Below, in pieces: positions 1 to 5,036 of a DNA stretch of 5,158 nt (position 1 is its first letter; the number at the start of each line of letters is the position of its first letter). The position numbers were made by a program, and so were the translations under genes. The notes below the pieces were generated by a model that did not search any database, had not been told where the DNA came from, and was given only the letters and a program-made list of their open reading frames with translations. Where the stretch lies: positions 1 through 5,158 of the forward strand of contig JAKSVJ010000106.1 of NCBI GenBank assembly GCA_024408015.1, given 5' to 3'. This DNA is from Clostridia bacterium. Its GTDB lineage: Bacteria > Bacillota > Clostridia > Oscillospirales > CAG-272.

Positions 1-594
1 ATCTGAATAATATTGAGTTTTTGCTTTTTTTGCCTGTGAATCAAAAGATGATGTTGCAAGTTTCAACAACTTCTTATTTTTTGTAACGGCATAAACATCA
101 AGCATTATTTCAACATTCAATACATTTCTCAATTCTGAATAGTCAAAAGGTATGTTGAGATAGTGTTTTTCAATGGCTTTAATTATATTAATGTCTTTAT
201 TGTAGTTGTAGAGCGCTATACAAGCTCTAAAGAAAACAACATGAGGCCAGCGAGTGTACTCATCGGAAAACTCTTTACATCCTTTTGGACCTAGATAACC
301 GTCTTTGTCGGGATTATTTATAACTGAGTAAATAATATCAGATGCTTTTTTTAGATACTCTTTGTTGTCAAGTAATATTCCTACTCTAACAAGTCCATCT
401 ATGTGATATGCTGTTTGTTCATACGGCCACCAAAAAATTCCTCTATAATCACCATAATCAGGATTGTCATTTCCCCAGAATGTTCTATCAAAAGGAAAAC
501 CAGATGCAGCCATGTTTCCAGTAAGTCCTGTTAATTGATTGTTAAGATAGTTTTTTAACCAACCTGTTGGCTTTATGTTATTTGTAGTAATCAT
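1..594 (-). CDS. GH127-like glycosidase (beta-L-arabinofuranosidase family), N-terminal part only
   Basis: The frame is open from an ATG at 594-592 to the left window edge (198 codons, no stop), so the C-terminal part is missing. The translation resembles the start of the GH127 (former DUF1680) alpha/alpha-barrel: a Gly-Asn-Met segment at residues 26-28, the hallmark WWPYEQTAYHIDGLVR at 55-70, then DGYLGP at 98-103 and RWPHVV at 115-120. The later part (about 122-190) reads as alternating barrel helices. No signal peptide is visible, so a cytoplasmic enzyme acting on imported arabinose-containing oligosaccharides is likely. The catalytic Glu and Cys of characterised GH127 enzymes lie further C-terminal and cannot be checked, so substrate is uncertain; a non-arabinose six-hairpin glycosidase remains possible. 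A modest Shine-Dalgarno, GTGAG, lies at 605-601 on the minus strand. The gene is divergent from the acetyltransferase at 792. Confidence 0.85.
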   Translation of the reverse strand, partial: MITTNNIKPTGWLKNYLNNQLTGLTGNMAASGFPFDRTFWGNDNPDYGDYRGIFWWPYEQTAYHIDGLVRVGILLDNKEYLKKASDIIYSVINNPDKDGYLGPKGCKEFSDEYTRWPHVVFFRACIALYNYNKDINIIKAIEKHYLNIPFDYSELRNVLNVEIMLDVYAVTKNKKLLKLATSSFDSQAKKAKTQYYSD

Positions 595-676
595 GTTAAT
601 CTCACATTCTAGTTAATGTTTGTTTTAGAATTGATTGCGAGAGATGGTAGTAAGCTTTAATCACCCGCTACTCTTT

Positions 677-704
677 ATTTTAATCATTTTTTCAAATTCG
701 TAAA
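677..704 (-). promoter_or_regulatory. Candidate sigma-70-type promoter for the GH127-like gene
   Basis: Read on the minus strand, a -35-like TTTACG (704-699) is followed after 16 bp by TAAAAT (682-677). Transcription would start near 670, giving a leader of about 75 nt before the ATG at 594. The -35 match is only moderate and the region is AT-rich, so this is a best candidate and not a firm call. No riboswitch or convincing operator was recognised in the leader. Confidence 0.4.
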
Positions 705-733
705 GTGAAAACAAAATTTAGCTTTAAAAAGCA

Positions 734-761
734 TTGATTTTTTCGTCGAAGTGTAGATAAT
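734..761 (+). promoter_or_regulatory. Candidate sigma-70-type promoter for the GNAT gene
   Basis: TTGATT at 734-739 is separated by 16 bp from GATAAT at 756-761. Transcription would begin near 768, leaving a leader of roughly 24 nt that contains the GGAGAG ribosome binding site at 780-785. A small inverted repeat (GCTTT-aa-AAAGC, 721-732) lies just upstream of the -35 element. Spacing and position are good; both hexamers are one or two bases from consensus. Confidence 0.5.
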
Positions 762-791
762 AATTTACACAATCTTAACGGAGAGAGCAAA

Positions 792-1316
792 ATGAGTATT
801 AGTATTAGAAAAGTTGAAATTGGTGATTCATCAAGATTGTTGGAGATATATAAATACTATGTTGAAAACACAGTCATTTCATTTGAGTATGAAACACCTA
901 GCTTACAAGAATTTGAAAATCGAATAAGAAATATAACACAAAAATACCCATATCTTGTTGCAGAAATCGATGGTAAAATTGTCGGCTACTCTTACGCAGG
1001 AGTATTTAAGGGAAGAGCTGCGTATGATTATTCTTGCGAGATGACAGTGTATGTTGATAAAGAATACAAAAAGAATGGCATTGGCAAGGCCTTGTATAAT
1101 GCAATAGAAGTTGAGCTGAAGAAACAAGGCATGAAGAATTTGTATGCTTGTATAGGATATCCTGAAGTTGATGATGAATATCTAGATAAAAATAGTTACA
1201 ATTTTCATCAACACATGGGATATACACTAGTTGGGAAATTCAATAATTGTGGATACAAATTCAATAGATGGTATAGCATGGTTTGGATGGAAAAAATCAT
1301 TGGCGAGCACAACTAG
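792..1316 (+). CDS. GNAT-family N-acetyltransferase, phosphinothricin-acetyltransferase/YncA type
   Basis: A complete 174-residue protein of normal length for this subfamily, which uses acetyl-CoA to acetylate the amino group of small amino acids or analogues such as phosphinothricin or methionine sulfone/sulfoximine. Supporting marks are the N-terminal IRKVEIGD (5-12), the subfamily signature ENTVISFEYETPS (25-37), the acetyl-CoA loop KKNGIG (93-98) after the VYVDKEY strand, FHQHMGY (138-144) and RWYSMVWMEK (159-168). The pyrophosphate-binding motif is normally Q/R-x-x-G-x-G/A; here the first position is Lys93, a conservative change. The start is fixed by GGAGAG at 780-785, six bases before the ATG. 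The gene appears monocistronic: it has its own candidate promoter and ends in a hairpin terminator. Likely cytoplasmic. The physiological substrate cannot be told from sequence, so an antibiotic-resistance label is not justified. Confidence 0.92.
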   Translation: MSISIRKVEIGDSSRLLEIYKYYVENTVISFEYETPSLQEFENRIRNITQKYPYLVAEIDGKIVGYSYAGVFKGRAAYDYSCEMTVYVDKEYKKNGIGKALYNAIEVELKKQGMKNLYACIGYPEVDDEYLDKNSYNFHQHMGYTLVGKFNNCGYKFNRWYSMVWMEKIIGEHN

Positions 1317-1330
1317 TAAATTGAATTAAA

Positions 1331-1383
1331 AAGATGTGAGCAAAAGCTTGGCATTTACCGAGCATCGCTCACATTTTCTTTTA
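1331..1383. terminator. Bidirectional rho-independent terminator between convergent genes
   Basis: An 8-bp stem ATGTGAGC (1334-1341) / GCTCACAT (1367-1374), extendable outward through a G-T wobble and two A-T pairs, encloses a second hairpin GCTTGG (1346-1351) / CCGAGC (1358-1363) with a six-base loop and one T-G wobble. On the plus strand it is followed by a T-rich run (TTTTCTTTT), and on the minus strand by TCTTTTTAATT. It can therefore end both the GNAT transcript and the LysR transcript, whose stop codon (1383-1381) falls inside the T-tract. Confidence 0.78.
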
Positions 1384-2304
1384 GATAAAACAGCGTTTCT
1401 TTGAAAGTTCAATTTCTTTTAAGAATGTCTTGTCAATTTCTGATAGTTTATAACTGTTTTTGTATATCAATAAATCGCGGTACATTCTTTGGTTGAATGG
1501 GCAATTTATTTGAACCAATCCAAATCTTTCGATTATTGATTGAGGAAGTGGAGAAACCCACATATATGTATCGAGGTTGTTTGACAACAATTCAAATTGG
1601 CTCGATCTTTCAAATACGAAAATTCTTCTACCATCTTCGTTCTGTAATTCGTCTTTTCTTATTTCAGATATTGGTAGATATGGTACAAATGGGTCAGCGT
1701 GTGCAATTTCTATTCTTGATTTTAGATCATCAGGTTGAATTGTTTCGAGCTGTGCAAGAGAGCTTTCTTTGCTTGTTATAAGAACATAGTGAAATTCTGA
1801 TACTACATCGTATGCTAATTTCTTTTCATTGAGATAATCTTGATAGTATGTATCATAGTCTCGAGCAAATCTAATAATGCCAAGTCTATAATCTCCATTA
1901 ATGATGTTTCTTAATGTCCTAAGTGAGTTTGTTTCCTTGTATACAAATTCAGCAGGGCCTAAACTCATTTTGCTTGAAAATGATATAAAGGCATCTGCAA
2001 TGTAACTTGCTCTAGGAACTGAGATTGAGAAACGTTGCTTATTTGGAAGTCCATCGTGGTATTTTTTCTCAATGTAGTTAACTTGACTTAATATTCTACT
2101 AGCACTTTCGATGAATTCTTCACCTTCTGATGTTAGTGACATACCTTTTGATGTTCTTTTGAATATTGTAATTTTGAGTTCGGACTCAAGTTCGCGAATG
2201 GATCTACTAAGGTTAGGTTGTGCTATTAAGAGGGCTTCTGCTGCTTTGTTGATTGAACCTGTTTTCGCTACTTCTACTGCGTATTTCATGTGTAGAATGT
2301 TCAT
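1381..2304 (-). CDS. LysR-type transcriptional regulator
   Basis: A complete 307-residue protein, the usual size for LysR regulators. The N-terminal winged helix-turn-helix (about residues 3-62) is clear: GSINKAAEALLIAQPNLSRS (16-35) covers the two HTH helices, with QPNLSRSI in the recognition helix, followed by the linker pattern LESELKITIFKRTSKGMSLT (39-58) and the family's TSEGEEF (58-64). Residues from about 90 onward correspond to the periplasmic-binding-like co-inducer domain, which is poorly conserved, so the ligand cannot be inferred. The ATG at 2304-2302 follows AAGGGG at 2317-2312 with a 7-base spacer. That ribosome binding site and the stop of the upstream phosphodiesterase gene lie together, only 4 bp from this start, so the two genes are probably cotranscribed and translationally coupled. 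Unlike most LysR genes it does not sit divergent to an obvious target. Confidence 0.94.
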   Translation of the reverse strand: MNILHMKYAVEVAKTGSINKAAEALLIAQPNLSRSIRELESELKITIFKRTSKGMSLTSEGEEFIESASRILSQVNYIEKKYHDGLPNKQRFSISVPRASYIADAFISFSSKMSLGPAEFVYKETNSLRTLRNIINGDYRLGIIRFARDYDTYYQDYLNEKKLAYDVVSEFHYVLITSKESSLAQLETIQPDDLKSRIEIAHADPFVPYLPISEIRKDELQNEDGRRIFVFERSSQFELLSNNLDTYMWVSPLPQSIIERFGLVQINCPFNQRMYRDLLIYKNSYKLSEIDKTFLKEIELSKKRCFI

Positions 2305-2308
2305 AAGA

Positions 2309-2857
2309 TTACCCCTTTACGCTTAATGAATTGAATATTTCGCCATCTAGAGATTTCCAAATAAGGTTTTCGCCATCATATATCATATATGAGTTGGTTG
2401 AGTTACCTTTTGGTATTGAAATTGAACCGGGATTGCAATATATAAAGCCATCATGTTTTTCACATACTGGAACATGAGTGTGACCATGAAGCAATATATC
2501 AATATTTGACATTGGTGGAAGGTTACTTGTGTTGTATTTGTGACCATGAGTTGCAAACACATTTTTGTTTTGAAATCTAAGTAACGCATAGTCTGCCATT
2601 ATAGGAAATTCTAAGACCATTTGGTCAACTTCAGCGTCACAGTTCCCTCTAACGCATAGTATCTCATCTTTCATGTCGTTTAAGAGACTTATTACTTCTT
2701 TGGGATCGTATCCGTTTGGCAAGTTGTTTCTTGGCCCGTGGTACAGAATATCACCCAAAAGAATAAGCTTTTCCGCATGCTCTTTTTTATATGCTTCCAG
2801 TAATTTTTTGAGATAAAACGCACTGCCATGTATATCTGAAGCTATAACAAAAATCAT
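2309..2857 (-). CDS. yfcE: YfcE-type metallophosphoesterase
   Basis: A 182-residue member of the calcineurin-like metallophosphoesterase superfamily, closely matching E. coli YfcE (184 residues, a Mn-dependent phosphodiesterase active in vitro on model diester substrates). All metal-site motifs are present: SDIHG (7-11; Asp8, His10), GD (35-36; Asp36), GNCD (71-74; Asn72), THGH (103-106; His104) and GHTH (125-128). The family blocks HGPRNNLPNGY (40-50) and NPGSISIPKG (142-151) are also intact. I take the ATG at 2857-2855: it begins directly at the conserved beta-strand, has AGGGGG six bases upstream, and lies just downstream of a strong promoter. An in-frame ATG at 2959 would add 34 residues with no family match and lies upstream of that promoter. 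The in vivo substrate is unknown. It is the first gene of a two-gene unit with the LysR regulator. Confidence 0.94.
   Translation of the reverse strand: MIFVIASDIHGSAFYLKKLLEAYKKEHAEKLILLGDILYHGPRNNLPNGYDPKEVISLLNDMKDEILCVRGNCDAEVDQMVLEFPIMADYALLRFQNKNVFATHGHKYNTSNLPPMSNIDILLHGHTHVPVCEKHDGFIYCNPGSISIPKGNSTNSYMIYDGENLIWKSLDGEIFNSLSVKG
2312..2317 (-). promoter_or_regulatory. Ribosome binding site of the LysR gene, overlapping the end of the yfcE-like gene
   Basis: AAGGGG on the minus strand, seven bases before the LysR ATG, lies inside the last codons of the phosphodiesterase gene (stop TAA at 2311-2309). Ribosomes finishing the first gene would sit on this site, which is the usual arrangement for translational coupling. 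Confidence 0.75.
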
Positions 2858-2863
2858 ATATTG

Positions 2864-2869
2864 CCCCCT
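2864..2869 (-). promoter_or_regulatory. Ribosome binding site that fixes the yfcE-like start
   Basis: AGGGGG on the minus strand, six bases upstream of the ATG at 2857-2855. Together with the promoter at 2917-2889 it rules out the longer in-frame start at 2959. Confidence 0.8.
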
Positions 2870-2888
2870 GTTTTTTGTCTTCATTTGC

Positions 2889-2917
2889 ATTTTATCATAT
2901 ACCCAATATTTAATCAA
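2889..2917 (-). promoter_or_regulatory. Strong sigma-70-type promoter with extended -10 for the yfcE-like/LysR unit
   Basis: On the minus strand TTGATT (2917-2912) is followed by exactly 17 bp and then TAAAAT (2894-2889). A TG dinucleotide one base before the -10 hexamer makes it an extended -10. Transcription should start near 2882, about 25 nt ahead of the ATG. The spacer contains one arm of the inverted repeat described separately, so a repressor or activator bound there would directly affect this promoter. Confidence 0.8.
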
Positions 2918-2956
2918 CAATTTTTTTAGTGCGCCATAATGTCCCCAAAATATTGG
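2903..2956. repeat. 9-bp inverted repeat between divergent promoters, possible operator pair
   Basis: CCAATATTT at 2903-2911 and AAATATTGG at 2948-2956 are perfect inverted copies separated by 36 bp (45 bp from centre to centre, a little over four helical turns). The left arm lies in the spacer of the minus-strand promoter; the right arm lies about 30 bp upstream of the plus-strand -10. Position suggests a shared regulatory site, but the arms are AT-rich and a chance match cannot be excluded. Confidence 0.35.
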
Positions 2957-2982
2957 CAAAATCGTTTAATAGACACAACTAA

Positions 2983-2991
2983 TGTTATACT
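2983..2991 (+). promoter_or_regulatory. Extended -10 promoter for the lipid kinase operon
   Basis: TGTTATACT is an extended -10 element (TG, one base, TATACT at 2986-2991). No good -35 is visible; the best placed hexamer is GTTTAA at 2964-2969 with a 16-bp spacer. Transcription would start near 2998, about 26 nt before the ATG at 3024. A second AT-rich hexamer, TATAGT at 2998-3003, is a weaker alternative. Confidence 0.5.
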
Positions 2992-3023
2992 TAATTTATA
3001 GTATTTAAATCAACGAGGTAAAA

Positions 3024-3884
3024 ATGACAAAATATTTGGTATTGTATAACCCTTATTCTAACAATAAGAGGGGAGCAGAAGAAGCAAAGTCTGTTGAAGA
3101 CACACTGGTAAATGCATCGTTTGAATATATTGATGTAACAAAAATTAAATCATTTGATGAGTTTTTCTCATCAATTGACGCTGACTCAAAAGTAGTATTG
3201 TGTGGCGGTGATGGAACACTCAATCATTTTATTAATGATATTGACGGTGTTGAGCTTAAAACCGACATTTATTACTACGCCACAGGAAGTGGAAACGATT
3301 TTCTTTCTGACATTGGAGGAAAGAAGGGCGATGCTCCTGTTTTGATAACAAAATATCTTAAAAACCTACCAACAGTAACAATAAACGGAAAAACATCAAA
3401 GTTTATTAACGGTATTGGTTATGGTATTGATGGATATTGTTGCGAAGAAGGCGACAAAGTAAGAGCCTCTTCCACAAAGCCAGTAAACTATACAAGCATT
3501 GCTATTAAAGGTCTATTGTTTAAATTTAAACCTGCAAATGGCACAGTTACGGTTGATGGCGTTAAAAAAGAATATAAGAAAATTTGGCTAGCGCCAACAA
3601 TGAATGGTAGATACTATGGTGGTGGTATGATTCCAACACCAAATCAAGATAGGTTGAATCCAGAACACACATTGTCAGTGCTAGTATGGCATGGCTCAGG
3701 AAAATTACCTACACTTATGGCATTCCCTGGAATTTTTAAAGGTGAGCATGTTGCTAAGACAAATATGTGCGAAATTTTGACTGGTCACGACATTGTTGTA
3801 GAATTTGATAAACCAATCGCTGCCCAAATCGATGGAGAAACTGTACTTGGAGTAACAAAGTGCGAAATGCACTCTGCAAATTAA
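3024..3884 (+). CDS. Diacylglycerol kinase-family lipid kinase
   Basis: A 286-residue protein of the DagK/YegS/BmrU and sphingosine-kinase-like family, close to the usual ~290-300 residues. Motifs in order: LVLYNPYSN near the N-terminus (5-13), the nucleotide-binding GGDGTLN (61-67), the GSGNDF block (88-93), the C-terminal-domain GGGMIPTPNQD (199-209) and QIDGE (268-272). The expected reaction is ATP-dependent phosphorylation of a lipid, most likely diacylglycerol to phosphatidic acid, at the inner face of the membrane. In Firmicutes this recycles diacylglycerol left by lipoteichoic acid or glycolipid synthesis. A GAGGT site (3015-3019) precedes the ATG. It is the first gene of an operon with a PlsC-type acyltransferase starting 3 bp after its stop, which supports a phospholipid role. 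Lipid specificity is inferred; related proteins can use other lipids. Confidence 0.93.
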   Translation: MTKYLVLYNPYSNNKRGAEEAKSVEDTLVNASFEYIDVTKIKSFDEFFSSIDADSKVVLCGGDGTLNHFINDIDGVELKTDIYYYATGSGNDFLSDIGGKKGDAPVLITKYLKNLPTVTINGKTSKFINGIGYGIDGYCCEEGDKVRASSTKPVNYTSIAIKGLLFKFKPANGTVTVDGVKKEYKKIWLAPTMNGRYYGGGMIPTPNQDRLNPEHTLSVLVWHGSGKLPTLMAFPGIFKGEHVAKTNMCEILTGHDIVVEFDKPIAAQIDGETVLGVTKCEMHSAN

Positions 3885-3887
3885 GAA

Positions 3888-4703
3888 ATGTTTGTTTTTG
3901 ATATTTATTTAATTTTATCGGCTATATGCGGAATTGTAATGGGAATATTTGTAAACACTAGTTGGTATTATTCTATATTAATTGGAATAGGAACAGCTAT
4001 TGGTTGTGATGTGGCATTAATTGTCATATCATTGTTGTTTGCTTTTGTTATATCATTGTTCATTGATATATCAAAACCTGTAGAGGGAAAAGTGAAACCA
4101 TTTTATAGAATAATGGTTGAGCAATATTGCTATGGCATATTGAAAGTCGCTGGGGTTAAACTCAATATCATTGGTAAAGAATTATTGCCAGATGACAAGA
4201 GATTTCTTCTTGTTGCAAATCACAAATCAAATTTTGATCCAATCTTGTATATGGTTGGTTTAAGAAAATATAGAATCGCATTCATTTCAAAACCAAGCAA
4301 TCTTAAAATCCCGATTGCAGGTGGATTTATTCATAAATGTAAGTTTTTGGCTATAGATAGAGAAAGCCCAATGAAGTCACTCAGAACCCTGGGAACAGCA
4401 TCAAAATATATTGAGAATGATGAAGCAAGTATTGGTATTTTCCCAGAGGGAACAAGAAGCAAAACTGGTGAACTTCAAAAATTCCATGATGGAGTTTTTA
4501 TGGTTGCTAAAAACACCAAATGTCCTATTGTTGTATCCACAATAAGAGGCACAGAAGATGTTAAGAAGAATTTCCCATTCAAACGCACAAATGTTGAAGT
4601 TAGAATTGTCAAAGTCATATATCCCGAGGAATTTGCAGACATGAGAACAACAGCAATGAGCAATTACGCAAGGGAATTCATTGAAAACGACCTAAAGGAG
4701 TAA
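3888..4703 (+). CDS. plsC: 1-acyl-sn-glycerol-3-phosphate acyltransferase (PlsC type)
   Basis: A 271-residue PlsC/LPLAT-family enzyme that should transfer an acyl group to lysophosphatidic acid to make phosphatidic acid at the membrane. Conserved motif I is NHKSNFD (111-117) with the catalytic His112-x4-Asp117 pair. Motif II is around FISKPSNLKIP with IDR at 156-158, motif III is FPEGTR (185-190), and motif IV is the CPIVV stretch (212-216). The N-terminus (about residues 4-60) is strongly hydrophobic and probably forms two membrane segments ahead of the catalytic domain, making the protein longer than minimal PlsC enzymes of about 240 residues. The ATG lies 3 bp after the lipid kinase stop and has no clear Shine-Dalgarno, so translation probably depends on coupling. 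The next gene follows by 3 bp with a strong site, so all three form one operon. Confidence 0.94.
   Translation: MFVFDIYLILSAICGIVMGIFVNTSWYYSILIGIGTAIGCDVALIVISLLFAFVISLFIDISKPVEGKVKPFYRIMVEQYCYGILKVAGVKLNIIGKELLPDDKRFLLVANHKSNFDPILYMVGLRKYRIAFISKPSNLKIPIAGGFIHKCKFLAIDRESPMKSLRTLGTASKYIENDEASIGIFPEGTRSKTGELQKFHDGVFMVAKNTKCPIVVSTIRGTEDVKKNFPFKRTNVEVRIVKVIYPEEFADMRTTAMSNYAREFIENDLKE
4694..4700 (+). promoter_or_regulatory. Ribosome binding site of the phosphatase gene
   Basis: AAAGGAG, a near-perfect Shine-Dalgarno, sits in the final codons of the plsC gene, six bases before the ATG at 4707. It fixes that start and shows that the phosphatase gene is the third member of the operon. Confidence 0.85.
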
Positions 4704-4706
4704 GAG

Positions 4707-5036
4707 ATGAGTTGGAAACCAAGTCACGTTGATAATTTTCGAGAGCTTTGTGGTTTCGATGCTGCGGATGGCAAAAAAGTAAAATCCGGAATGATATTTA
4801 GAAGTGGTAGCCTTTTTAACATAAAGGTTAAAACACTTGATAGAATACATGATAAAAAAGGAGTTTCAGCGGTCGTTGACTTTAGAAGTGATTCTGAAAC
4901 CGCAGAGAAGCCAGACACACAAACTCAAAGTGTTGGATATTACCACATTCCACCTTTGACAGATGAACAAAACCCATCTATTAATAGACACAATAGACTA
5001 ACAGTCTTAAATAGAATTTGTGAAAAAGACGGTGGA
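4707..5036 (+). CDS. Tyrosine-phosphatase-family protein (Y_phosphatase3-like), N-terminal part, cut by a junction
   Basis: About 110 native residues are present. They match the N-terminal half of the bacterial tyrosine/serine phosphatase family that includes MptpB- and Listeria LipA-like enzymes: NFRELCGF (10-17), an Asp-Gly followed by KVKSGMIFRSGSL (24-36), the VVDFRSDSE block (56-64) equivalent to the family's DLRs-x-x-E, then YYHIPPL (78-84) and LNRICEKDGG (101-110). In this family the next element should be the catalytic Cys loop (HC-x5-R, commonly HCxAGKDRT). Instead, composition switches to high GC at about 5031-5041 and the loop never appears. The same frame stays open to the window edge (position 5158), but the translation from about residue 111 resembles nothing in the family and has poor codon statistics. 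As presented it encodes no catalytic site. The intact gene may exist in the source genome beyond a faulty join. Substrate could be phosphoprotein or a phosphorylated lipid. Confidence 0.85.

Noticed and set aside
903..1227. Two minus-strand open frames (903-1127 and 1006-1227)
   Set aside because: They lie antisense within the well-supported acetyltransferase gene, have no ribosome binding site, and give low-complexity, non-family translations.
1331..1377. Hairpin as a small RNA or attachment site
   Set aside because: Its position between convergent stop codons and its T-tracts on both sides are fully explained by transcription termination.
1497..2326. Plus-strand open frames at 1497-1781 and 2111-2326
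   Set aside because: Both are antisense shadows of the LysR gene, without promoters, ribosome binding sites or recognisable domains.
2383..2589. Minus-strand open frame within the phosphodiesterase gene in another frame
   Set aside because: It overlaps the conserved metallophosphoesterase sequence out of frame and has no start signals.
2858..2959. Longer start for the yfcE-like gene at the in-frame ATG at 2959
   Set aside because: The extra 34 residues match nothing in the family, the segment contains the promoter for the gene itself, and the ATG at 2857 has an AGGGGG ribosome binding site at the right distance.
4475..4918. Minus-strand open frames at 4475-4663 and 4724-4918
   Set aside because: They are antisense to the conserved motif region of plsC and to the phosphatase gene, and have no independent support.
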